Shown piece by piece: positions 57,958 to 64,000 of a DNA stretch of 64,000 nt (position 1 is its first letter; every line of letters begins with the position of its first letter). Position numbers and translations under genes: made by a program. The notes beneath the pieces are model-generated. The model was given only the letters and a program-made list of their open reading frames with translations, searched no databases and had not been told where the DNA came from. The stretch comes from Geodermatophilus amargosae (GTDB taxonomy: Bacteria; Actinomycetota; Actinomycetes; Mycobacteriales; Geodermatophilaceae): NCBI RefSeq assembly GCF_900116515.1, contig NZ_FPBA01000001.1, positions 310,001-374,000 of the forward strand, read 5' to 3'.

Positions 57958-58120
57958 CTCTCCCCGGGTGTCCACGCCCGGAGGTGGCAGGAGGCGACGG
58001 CGGGAGTTCCTGACTCCCCGGCGGGCCGGGTCACAGTGGCGGGACCGCGCCGGAGTCGCACCGGGCTTCCTCCACTGCCGTCGCTGTGGCGGCGCCCATG
58101 CAACCACGCGGAGGCCGCGA
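57958..58120 (-). promoter_or_regulatory. Cobalamin (B12) riboswitch
   Basis: On the minus strand the core reads GAGGAAGCCCGGTGCGACTC, then GGTCCCGCCACTGTGACC (B12 box type), then GAGTCAGGAACTC. A perfect 8-bp closing stem joins 58077-58084 with 57994-58001. Just upstream of the chelatase ATG, CTCCGGG (57977-57983) can pair with CCCGGGGAG, masking the purine-rich GGAGAGG, which suggests control of translation. The 5' limit is approximate. Confidence 0.88.
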
Positions 58121-58141
58121 CCGTCAGTCCGGGGCGGTGAC

Positions 58142-58187
58142 TTGACGGATCGGAAAGAGACGGGCCACACTTTCCGGCATGGAAAGT
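58142..58187 (+). promoter_or_regulatory. Promoter and operator overlapping the start of the membrane-protein operon
   Basis: TTGACG (58142-58147), an 18-bp spacer, and CACACT (58166-58171), 7 bases before the ATG. A perfect 7-bp dyad ACTTTCC-GGCAT-GGAAAGT (58169-58187) covers the -10 end, the start site and the first codons. Likely the binding site of the winged-helix protein encoded two genes on. Confidence 0.65.
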
Positions 58188-58640
58188 AACGGGACCACGG
58201 CCCGGGCCGCGGCCGAGCAGCTCGCCGTCCTGCGGGACCAGCGCAGCGCGCTCGCCGAGCGCGTCGTCCAGCCCTGGTGGTACGACGCCCTGCTCGGCCT
58301 GCTCGCGGCGGGCTTCGTCAGCAGCTACGCGACGCACGACCCCCGCTGGATCCTGCTGGCCGCCGCCGGCCTGGGGCTCGGCTGCCTCGGGCTGGTGTCG
58401 GTCTACCGGCGGATGACCGGCCTGTGGGTGAGCGGGCTGCGGCCGGGGGCGACGCAGCGGGCCGTCCGGGTCTGGCTGGTGCTGTACGCCGTCGTCCTCG
58501 CCGCCGGCGCGGTCGCCGAGTACCTCCTCGAGGTGCGCGGGGCCATGGTGGTCGCCGGGATCGTGATCGGCGTGGGCGTGGCCCTCCTCAGCCGCTGGTG
58601 GACCCACCTCTACGTCGCCGAGCTCCGGGACCGGCCGTGA
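58179..58640 (+). CDS. Four-helix membrane protein, paralogue 1
   Basis: 153 residues. A cytoplasmic start (AAEQLAVLRDQRSALAERVVQPWWYD) then four hydrophobic helices and a charged end (WTHLYVAELRD). Shares ADRVVQPWWYD-type sequence and layout with the next gene, so a tandem duplication. Function unknown. The ATG lies inside the operator dyad. Overlaps paralogue 2 (GTGA). Confidence 0.85.
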   Translation: MESNGTTARAAAEQLAVLRDQRSALAERVVQPWWYDALLGLLAAGFVSSYATHDPRWILLAAAGLGLGCLGLVSVYRRMTGLWVSGLRPGATQRAVRVWLVLYAVVLAAGAVAEYLLEVRGAMVVAGIVIGVGVALLSRWWTHLYVAELRDRP

Positions 58641-59095
58641 CCGCCGGCGACCGGCACCCGGGGGCGGGAGAGGCGGCCGCCCAATTGGCCGCGCTGCAGG
58701 CCGACCGGGAGGCGCTGGCCGACCGGGTCGTGCAGCCGTGGTGGTACGACGTCGCCCTGGGGCTGCTGCTGTTCGGCTTCCTGGCGTCCTACGCCTTCGA
58801 CTCGCTGTGGGTGACCTCCGCCGCCCTCGTCGTGTTCGGCGCCGGGATCGGCGCCCTGGTGTCGGCCTACCGCCGGATCACCGGGGTCTGGGTCCACACA
58901 CCGCCCCGGTCCACCGCGCTGTGGGGCGCGGTCGTCCTGGTCGTCCTGGTGCCGGCGCTCGCGCTGTCGGAGGCGTACGACCAGCACTGGGCGATGGTCG
59001 TGGCCGGTGCGGTGCTGGGGATCGCCGCCGGCGTGTTCAGCCGGGTGTTCGGCCGGCGGTGGGCGGCCGAGCTGTGCAGCGGGAGCACGCTGTGA
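58637..59095 (+). CDS. Four-helix membrane protein, paralogue 2
   Basis: 152 residues; AAAQLAALQADREALADRVVQPWWYDVALGLLLFGFLASYA mirrors paralogue 1, with four helices and a C-terminal RRWAAELCSG. GTG overlaps the previous stop; its own stop overlaps the regulator start. Unknown function, perhaps a heteromeric membrane complex with its neighbour. Confidence 0.85.
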   Translation: MTAGDRHPGAGEAAAQLAALQADREALADRVVQPWWYDVALGLLLFGFLASYAFDSLWVTSAALVVFGAGIGALVSAYRRITGVWVHTPPRSTALWGAVVLVVLVPALALSEAYDQHWAMVVAGAVLGIAAGVFSRVFGRRWAAELCSGSTL

Positions 59096-59385
59096 CCGCG
59101 GTCGCGCCGGTCTTCGACGCCGTCATCCACCCGCCGCCCCGGCTGCAGATCTGCGGGCTGCTCGCCGCCGTCGACACGATGGAGTTCGCCACGGTCCGCG
59201 ACCGGGTCGGTGTGAGCGACTCGGTGCTGTCCAAGCACGTCAGGCAGCTCGAGGAGGCCGGGTACGTGAAGGTCAGCAAGGCCACCGTGGCCGCGCGCCA
59301 GCGGACCAGCCTGTCGCTGACCAGGGAGGGGCGGCGGGCGTTCGACGCCCACGTCGCCGAGCTCCGCCGCATCGCCGGCCTGTAG
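59092..59385 (+). CDS. Winged-helix transcriptional regulator
   Basis: 97 residues: LQICGLLAAVDTMEFATVRDRVGVSDSVLSKHVRQLEEAGYV is the HTH, followed by the wing VSKATVAARQRTSLSLTREG. Resembles small MarR/ArsR-like regulators that sit with membrane protein pairs. GTG overlaps the previous stop. Probably binds the dyad at the operon start. Confidence 0.88.
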   Translation: MTAVAPVFDAVIHPPPRLQICGLLAAVDTMEFATVRDRVGVSDSVLSKHVRQLEEAGYVKVSKATVAARQRTSLSLTREGRRAFDAHVAELRRIAGL

Positions 59386-59388
59386 AGG

Positions 59389-60450
59389 GTGGCCCGGCCC
59401 TCCGCGCGCGACCTCGCCGACGGCGCCCTCGTCCTCGTCGGCGCCGCGCTGGCCGGCTGGCTGCTGGACCGGGCCGGCGTCCCGTCGGCCGCCCTGTTCG
59501 GCGGGCTGCTCGCCGGCCTGGTGCGGGGGCTGACCGGGCGCCGGCCACTCGGCGTCCCCCGGCCCGCGGCGGCCGCCTCCCAGGCCGTCGTCGGTGTCTC
59601 GATCGGCGCCCTGGTCGACCCCGGGACGCTGGCCGCGCTCGGCGAGGACTGGCTGCCGGTCGTGCTGGTCACGCTGGCCACGCTGCTGCTCACCGTCGGC
59701 GCCGGGCTGCTGCTGCGCCGCCAGCCCGGGATCAGCCCGGTGACCGGGGCGTTCGCGATGATCGCCGGCGGTGCCTCGGGCATCACCGCGATGGCCCGCG
59801 ACCTGGGCGCCGACGACCGCATGGTCGCCGTCCTGCAGTACCTGCGGGTGGTGCTCATCGTCGTCGCCATGCCGGTCGTGGCGACGACGGTCTACGGCGC
59901 CGACCCCGCCGCCGGGACCGCCTTCCCGGCGGAGGCCGACCCGGGCCGGCCGGCCGGCCTGCTGTTCACCGCCGGCTGCGCCGTCGTCGGCGTGCTGCTG
60001 GCCCGCCTGGTCCGGCTGCCGGTGCCGGCGCTGCTCGGGCCGCTGCTGGTGGCCGCCGCGGTGGACCTCGGGGGGCTGTCCGGCGGCGCCACCGTGCCCG
60101 GCCCGGTCGAGGCGGCCGCGTTCCTGCTCATCGGCCTGCAGGTGGGCCTGCGGTTCACCGTGGCGAGCCTGCGCACGGTCGGCCGCGCCCTGCTGCCGGC
60201 GCTGGCCGTCATCGTCGGGCTGGTCGTCGCCTGCGCGGGACTGGGGCTGGTCCTGTCGGCGGCCACCGGGGTCAGCGAGCTCGACGCCTACCTCGCGACG
60301 ACGCCCGGCGGCCTCTACGCCGTCCTCGCCACGGCCACCGGCACCGGCGCCGACGCGACGTTCGTGCTCGCCGTCCAGGTGCTGCGGCTGTTCGTCATGC
60401 TGCTGGCCGCCCCGCTGATCGCCCGCAGGCTGCGCCGCCGGCCGTCCTGA
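59389..60450 (+). CDS. AbrB-family (ammonia-monooxygenase-like) transporter
   Basis: 353 residues, about ten helices in two repeats, each with an AbrB-duplication pattern (VPSAALFGGLLAGL and PVPALLGPLLVAAA; GAFAMIAGGASGITAMA and LATTTPGGLYAVLATA). This is the PF05145 membrane family, not the AbrB DNA-binding protein; function unproven. GTG 59389 follows the regulator stop by 3 bases, so probably the last gene of that operon. Confidence 0.85.
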   Translation: MARPSARDLADGALVLVGAALAGWLLDRAGVPSAALFGGLLAGLVRGLTGRRPLGVPRPAAAASQAVVGVSIGALVDPGTLAALGEDWLPVVLVTLATLLLTVGAGLLLRRQPGISPVTGAFAMIAGGASGITAMARDLGADDRMVAVLQYLRVVLIVVAMPVVATTVYGADPAAGTAFPAEADPGRPAGLLFTAGCAVVGVLLARLVRLPVPALLGPLLVAAAVDLGGLSGGATVPGPVEAAAFLLIGLQVGLRFTVASLRTVGRALLPALAVIVGLVVACAGLGLVLSAATGVSELDAYLATTPGGLYAVLATATGTGADATFVLAVQVLRLFVMLLAAPLIARRLRRRPS

Positions 60451-60481
60451 CCGGTGGCACGGCACGCCTACCCTCGTCCGG

Positions 60482-60793
60482 GTGAGCCGTGCGCCGAGGG
60501 AGGAGACGGAGCTGTCGGACGTGGAGACTGCGCCCGTGGACGCCGACAGCGACGAGCAGGACGCCGTCCTGCTGTTCGTCGGTGGCCCCCTCGACGGACG
60601 CGTGGAGGTCCGCGCCGCCCGGCACGGCGCCCCGCTGCCCACGGTCACGCACGTGCACCTGCACGGCGGCCCCAAGGTCGTCTCCCGCTACGACCTGCAG
60701 CCGCTGCCCGGCGCCGCGGGCGTCTACCACCTGCGCCCGCGGGCGGGCGGCCCGTCCGCGGCCACCCCGGCCGACGGGGGCCCCGCGGACTGA
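60482..60793 (+). CDS. Hypothetical protein
   Basis: 103 residues: acidic N-terminus, then a compact part DAVLLFVGGPLDGRVEVRAARHG and KVVSRYDLQPLPGAAGVYHLRP, predicted beta-rich. No known family recognised. GTG 60482 lies 7 bases after TACCCT, a leaderless start. A 10-bp hairpin follows. Confidence 0.75.
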   Translation: MSRAPREETELSDVETAPVDADSDEQDAVLLFVGGPLDGRVEVRAARHGAPLPTVTHVHLHGGPKVVSRYDLQPLPGAAGVYHLRPRAGGPSAATPADGGPAD

Positions 60794-60795
60794 CA

Positions 60796-60820
60796 GCCGT
60801 CACCGCCGGCCGGTGACGGC
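60796..60820 (+). terminator. Terminator hairpin
   Basis: GCCGTCACCG pairs with CGGTGACGGC (10 bp) around a 5-base loop, 3 bases beyond the stop of the hypothetical gene. Confidence 0.7.
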
Positions 60821-60862
60821 CGGCACTGCCGCGGCCAGGCGCCGCCCGGCCACGGTGGACGC

Positions 60863-61300
60863 ATGCGCGAGACGGTGCTCCTCCTGCACGTCACGGCCGG
60901 GACGGCCGGCCTGCTGCTCGGCCCGCTGTGGCTGGTCGCCCGGCTGCGCGGGCGGCGGGGGACCGCGGCGGCGGCCGCCTACCTGGCCGCGGTCGCGGCG
61001 GTGGCCGCCACCGGCTGCGCGCTGGCGCTCACCGCGCCGGGTCTGGGCTGGCTGGTCGTCTTCGGCGTCCTGAGCGCGGCCCTCGCCGGCGCCGGAGCGC
61101 TCGCCCGCGAGCGCGGCTGGCCGCACTGGCCGTCGCTGCAGCCGCACCTGCTGGGCGGCTCCTACATCGCGCTGACCACCGGCCTGCTCGTCGCGCAGAC
61201 CGGCAACCCGCTCGCCTGGGTCCTCCCGGCCCTCGTCGGTCAGCTGCCCATCGCGCTGGCCAAGCGCCGGATGAGCGCGGCCGCCGCCGTGCCCGCCTGA
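60863..61300 (+). CDS. Four-helix membrane protein (DUF2306-like)
   Basis: 145 residues with four hydrophobic segments. LLHVTAGTAGLLLGPLWLVARLRG and QPHLLGGSYIALTTGLLVAQ carry histidines at helix starts, like DUF2306 membrane proteins. Function unknown. Ends 4 bases from the converging MazF-like gene. Confidence 0.7.
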   Translation: MRETVLLLHVTAGTAGLLLGPLWLVARLRGRRGTAAAAAYLAAVAAVAATGCALALTAPGLGWLVVFGVLSAALAGAGALARERGWPHWPSLQPHLLGGSYIALTTGLLVAQTGNPLAWVLPALVGQLPIALAKRRMSAAAAVPA

Positions 61301-61304
61301 GCCC

Positions 61305-61835
61305 TCACCAGCCCTGCGTGCGCCGGGCGGCGGCGAGCACCCGGTCGAACAGCGCCCGGTCCAGTGCCGCGCCCTCCCGCCGCACCCGCTCCGGGTCGAG
61401 CGGGAGCAGCCGGTCGAGCCGCACCTCGCTCGGCCGGCCCCGGTCGTCCCACCCGCCGGTGCCGACGTCCATCCACGTGCGGCCGTGGCGCGCCTCGTCG
61501 GCGGCGTCGCGGTCGTGGTCCTTGCTGGTCAGCATCAGGCCCACCAGGTCCTCGCCCCGGCGGCCGATGACGAGCACGGGGCGGTCCTTGCCCCGCCCGT
61601 CGCCCTCGTCGTAGGGCACCCAGGCCCAGACGACCTCCCCCGGGTCGGGCCGCCCGTCCGCGCGCGGGCGGTAGTCGACGTCGATGCCGACGTCGGTGCC
61701 GGACGACGACCGTCCGGCCGGGGGAGCGGGACGCCGCGCGGTGGGACGGCGCGCGGTGGGACGGCGGGCGGCCGGCGCGGTGGCGGCGCGCAGCACCGAG
61801 AGGACGGCGTCGACGAGGCGGTGCGGGCGGCTCAT
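61305..61835 (-). CDS. PemK/MazF-like protein
   Basis: 176 residues. The C-terminal 115 residues have the MazF/PemK fold pattern: GEVVWAWVPYDEGDGRGKDRPVLVIG, LMLTSKDHD and a PSEVRLDRLLPLD strand. The N-terminal 60 residues are basic and carry ARRPT repeats coded by a 15-bp tandem repeat (61736-61765). ATG 61835 lies 6 bases after TACCGT, a leaderless start. No antitoxin gene is next to it, so a toxin role is uncertain. Confidence 0.75.
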   Translation of the reverse strand: MSRPHRLVDAVLSVLRAATAPAARRPTARRPTARRPAPPAGRSSSGTDVGIDVDYRPRADGRPDPGEVVWAWVPYDEGDGRGKDRPVLVIGRRGEDLVGLMLTSKDHDRDAADEARHGRTWMDVGTGGWDDRGRPSEVRLDRLLPLDPERVRREGAALDRALFDRVLAAARRTQGW

Positions 61836-61993
61836 GTGCGCACGGTACGGATTCGGCGGACGACACGCCGTCACATCCGTCCCGTTCGTCACATCGGTAC
61901 CAATTCGGGCCAGTTCTGGTTCCGTTCTCGCGAACCCGGGCACCATTGCGTCACGGGGCGCGCAGCTACCGCGTTCCGGGAGAGGGGGCTCCC

Positions 61994-62188
61994 ATGACCT
62001 CGGCCCAGCCCGTCGTCGCCATGATCCCGCTGGTGCGCGAGCCGCGTGCCAGCGTCCTCGCCGCGTTCCAGCTGGTCGAGGACGCCCGCTATCTCGGGAC
62101 CGAGCGCAGACCCCGCCGCAGCCGCACGCGCCGGATCGCCGAGCGGACCGTCGTCTCCCGCCGCCTCGCCCGCGACCTGCGCGCCTAG
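61994..62188 (+). CDS. Small basic hypothetical protein
   Basis: 64 residues: MTSAQPVVAMIPLVREPRAS then an Arg-rich C-terminus (RRPRRSRTRRIAERTVVSRR). ATG 61994 with AGAGGGGG about 5 bases upstream. No family recognised; coding status rests on the ribosome-binding site and codon pattern. The preceding gap to 61836 is less GC-rich than the rest. Confidence 0.5.
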   Translation: MTSAQPVVAMIPLVREPRASVLAAFQLVEDARYLGTERRPRRSRTRRIAERTVVSRRLARDLRA

Positions 62189-62211
62189 CGCCGGCGGCCG
62201 CACCGCGGCCG

Positions 62212-62637
62212 TCACGCCACGCAGAACTCGTTGCCCTCGGGGTCGGCCATCGTCACCCACGAGAACGGGCCCTGGGAGGCGCGCCACAGCTCGGTGGCGC
62301 CCATGCCGGTCAGCCGCGCCACCTCGGCCTCGCGCCGCTCGTCGCCCACCCGCAGGTCCAGGTGCACGCGGTTCTTGATCGTCTTGGCCTCCGGCACGGA
62401 CTGGAAGAGCACCCGCGGCCGGTCCGGGTCCGGCGAGGTGATCGCCGCCCCGCCGGCCCAGACCAGGTGCCCGCGGTGCGTCGTCGTCTGCTCCTCGGTC
62501 GCGTGCCCGGCCTCGACCGTGCGCCGGATGAACGCCTCGTCCTGCGGCTCGACCTGCCAGCCGAGCGCCTCGGCCCACCAGTCGGCGAGCACGTGCGGCT
62601 CGGTGCAGTCCACGGTCACCTGGAAGTCGGTCGCCAT
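62212..62637 (-). CDS. VOC/glyoxalase-fold protein
   Basis: 141 residues, with paired beta-alpha-beta-beta-beta modules: QVTVDCTEPHVLADWWAEALGW at the start, KNRVHLDLRV in the middle and VTMADPEGNEFCVA at the end, all typical of the glyoxalase/bleomycin-resistance superfamily. CAGGCT lies 6 bases before the ATG. Substrate unknown. Confidence 0.9.
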   Translation of the reverse strand: MATDFQVTVDCTEPHVLADWWAEALGWQVEPQDEAFIRRTVEAGHATEEQTTTHRGHLVWAGGAAITSPDPDRPRVLFQSVPEAKTIKNRVHLDLRVGDERREAEVARLTGMGATELWRASQGPFSWVTMADPEGNEFCVA

Positions 62638-62668
62638 GCGCGCAGCCTGGCAGGACGCACCGACAGGC

Positions 62669-63274
62669 CTACAGCTCCAGGGCGAGTTCCGCGCGGAGGG
62701 TGGCGTCGTCGGGCAGCGGCGACTCCAGCCGGCAGTGGTCGCGGATCATCGTGCCGAAGGGCGGCAGGGCGCCGCGGTCGATGCGGCTGGCCGGGTCCCA
62801 CAGGCCCGAGCGCATGACCGCCTTTGCGCACTGCAGGTAGGCCCGCTGCACGGTGACGACCAGCACCGAGCGCGGCGCCCGGCCGAACTCGGTGAGGTCG
62901 ACGTCCAGCGCGTCGGCGGCGAGCAGCTCGGCGGTGCCGAACACCTTGAGGGTCTCCTCGACGCCGGGCACGAAGAACAGCAGCGCGACCCGCGGGTTGA
63001 CCGCCACCTTGCGCAGGCTGTCGAGCCGGTTGTTGCCCTGACGGTCGGGCAGCACCAGCCGGTGCTCGTCCAGCACCTTCACGAAGCCCGGGTCCCCGCC
63101 GCGCGGGGAGATCTCCGGCCAGCCGTCGGCGTCGGCGGTGGACAGCGTGAGGAACGGTGAGAGCCCGATGAACGCCCGGCAGTGGACGTCGAGGTGGTCG
63201 ATCTCCTTGTCCACCACCAGCTGCGAGGGCGGGCGGTAGGAGGCGAGGACCGGGTCGGCGCCGTCGTCGTGCAT
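62669..63274 (-). CDS. Pyridoxamine 5'-phosphate oxidase-like FMN protein
   Basis: 201 residues of the PNPOx split-barrel fold (MSMEG_1061-like group): DVHCRAFIGLSPFLTLSTADADGWPEISPRGGDPGFVKVLD and PDRQGNNRLDSLRKVAVNP are the FMN/F420-binding pattern. ATG 63274 lies 7 bases behind TACCGT, a leaderless start. Probably a general flavin-dependent reductase. Confidence 0.88.
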   Translation of the reverse strand: MHDDGADPVLASYRPPSQLVVDKEIDHLDVHCRAFIGLSPFLTLSTADADGWPEISPRGGDPGFVKVLDEHRLVLPDRQGNNRLDSLRKVAVNPRVALLFFVPGVEETLKVFGTAELLAADALDVDLTEFGRAPRSVLVVTVQRAYLQCAKAVMRSGLWDPASRIDRGALPPFGTMIRDHCRLESPLPDDATLRAELALEL

Positions 63275-63281
63275 GGGCAGC

Positions 63282-63301
63282 ACGGTAGCCCCGGCTAGCG
63301 T
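63282..63301. promoter_or_regulatory. Divergent leaderless promoters
   Basis: TACCGT on the minus strand (63282-63287) serves the FMN protein and TAGCGT on the plus strand (63296-63301) the thioesterase; each ends 7-8 bases before its start codon. Confidence 0.5.
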
Positions 63302-63309
63302 CGCTCCCC

Positions 63310-63708
63310 GTGGCCGTTCCCTGGAGCTCCCCGGTCCGCTTCGTCGAGTGCGACCAGCAGGGCGTCGTCTTCAACGCGCACTACCTCGTCTGGGCCGACG
63401 AGGCCTCGACCCTCTGGTGGGCGTCCCTCGGCCTGCCGTGGGACGAGCTGTCGGCGCGGGTCGAGCCGGTGGTCAAGGCCAGCACGCTGGAGTGGTCGTC
63501 GTCGGCCCGCTGGGGCGACACGGTCACCGTCGACGCCGCGGCCGAGCGGCTCGGGCGCACCAGCGTGACCGTGCGGTTCACCGTCCGCGTGGGCGAGCGG
63601 GTCTGCTGCGTCGTCCGCAACACCTACGTCGGCACCGCGGGCGGGACGTCCACGCCCTGGCCCGACGACGTCCGCGAGCGCCTGCAGGCCGCACTCAGCG
63701 CGGGCTGA
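63310..63708 (+). CDS. Hotdog-fold acyl-CoA thioesterase
   Basis: 132 residues of the 4-hydroxybenzoyl-CoA thioesterase/YbgC type: VRFVECDQQGVVFNAHYLVWADEA contains the catalytic Asp and the following hotdog helix. Substrate acyl group unknown. GTG 63310. Overlaps the converging cobQ end by 14 bases. Confidence 0.92.
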   Translation: MAVPWSSPVRFVECDQQGVVFNAHYLVWADEASTLWWASLGLPWDELSARVEPVVKASTLEWSSSARWGDTVTVDAAAERLGRTSVTVRFTVRVGERVCCVVRNTYVGTAGGTSTPWPDDVRERLQAALSAG

Positions 63709-64000
63709 GCGCGTCCCCCGGCGGCAGCAGCGGCAGGTCCGCGGGCGGGCCGTCCTCGAGCAGCCGCCAGAGCGCGTCGGTGTCGGCGTGCTCGGCCACC
63801 AGGTCGCCGAGGGCGTCGAGGCGCTGCTCGCGGATCCCCGCGAAGGAGGTGTCCGGTGCCGGGGTGAACCGGCGGCCGGTGGCGCGGGCGACCTCGGCGA
63901 GGAAGGCCCGGCGGAAGCCGTCGTTCTCCAGCGCCCCGTGCCAGGTGGTGCCCCACACCGACCCGGCCCGGCCGCCGTCGAGGAAGGGGTCGGCACCGTC
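63695..64000 (-). CDS. cobQ: Cobyric acid synthase, C-terminal end (5' part outside window)
   Basis: The last 101 codons are in the window: FLDGGRAGSVWGTTWHGALENDGFRRAFL is the C-terminal signature of CobQ glutamine amidotransferases, with the histidine of the active triad. CobQ amidates four corrin side chains. It lies about 6 kb from the riboswitch-controlled cob operon, so it belongs to a separate transcript. Confidence 0.85.
   Translation of the reverse strand, partial: DGADPFLDGGRAGSVWGTTWHGALENDGFRRAFLAEVARATGRRFTPAPDTSFAGIREQRLDALGDLVAEHADTDALWRLLEDGPPADLPLLPPGDALSPR

Overview
The window is very GC-rich DNA with dense, mostly short-gapped operons, many GTG starts, 4-bp stop/start overlaps (ATGA, GTGA) and start codons sitting 6-8 bases behind a TANNNT hexamer (probable leaderless mRNAs). 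Together with actinobacterial families (a MarP-type protease, paired ArsA/Get3-like ATPases, a Crp close to the mycobacterial type, a fused MrpAB antiporter subunit, GT87 mannosyltransferase) this points to a chromosomal segment of a high-GC actinomycete; Geodermatophilaceae is my best guess, but that is inference. I see no phage, IS element, CRISPR array or rRNA; one tRNA-Pro(CGG) is present.

Layout. 1-4.2 kb (minus): two pirins (one cut by the edge), an orphan MurE-like ligase, a GNAT protein. 4.4-12.7 kb (plus): an ABC-F ATPase, then the six-gene mrp Na+/H+ antiporter operon. 12.7-15.5 kb (minus): leuA with a leucine-codon leader peptide and hairpin, then a Cys-tailed HTH protein preceded by two hairpin repeats, and a phospholipase D-family enzyme. 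17.2-20.9 kb (plus): lysC-asd and a GT87 membrane glycosyltransferase. 20.8-25.3 kb (minus): S9 peptidase, two CNNM/CBS membrane proteins, tRNA-Pro.

25.4-41.8 kb matches, gene for gene with a few exceptions, the Mycobacterium tuberculosis block Rv3683-Rv3667: metallophosphoesterase, bifunctional PBP, two ArsA-type ATPases, a DUF4177 protein, RidA, NUDIX, Crp, a small membrane protein, Nth, TlpA-like thioredoxin, NUDIX/CoA hydrolase, MarP protease, EphE-like hydrolase, holin-like membrane protein, Acs. Here whiB4 is missing, a YqeY protein and a cupredoxin lipoprotein are inserted, and an 88-bp perfect tandem repeat lies beside crp.

41.9-45.8 kb: an FhuF-like 2Fe-2S protein; a SoxR regulator divergent from an SDR-QueA-like pair, with a SoxR-type operator in a 19-bp-spaced promoter between them; a DOPA-dioxygenase-like enzyme. 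45.8-47.9 kb (minus): an ABC-2 exporter with an XRE regulator. 47.9-58.1 kb (minus): a cobalamin/cobalt operon behind a B12 riboswitch (chelatase, cobO, cobB, cbiMNQO, cobE-like, cobC/cobD-like, cysG-like), ending in a translationally coupled SGNH hydrolase. 58.2-64 kb: a self-regulated-looking pair of paralogous membrane proteins with a winged-helix regulator and an AbrB-type transporter, then small single genes (DUF2306-like, MazF/PemK-like, VOC, FMN-binding, thioesterase) and the 3' end of cobQ.

The strongest non-routine signals are the SoxR-controlled QueA-like/SDR unit, the leuA attenuator, two genes whose only sensible start codon is CTG (ephE-like and cysG-like), the repeat arrays, the MurE-like ligase without the DNPR motif, and the SGNH hydrolase in the B12 operon. 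No wholly new multi-gene system can be proven from sequence alone.
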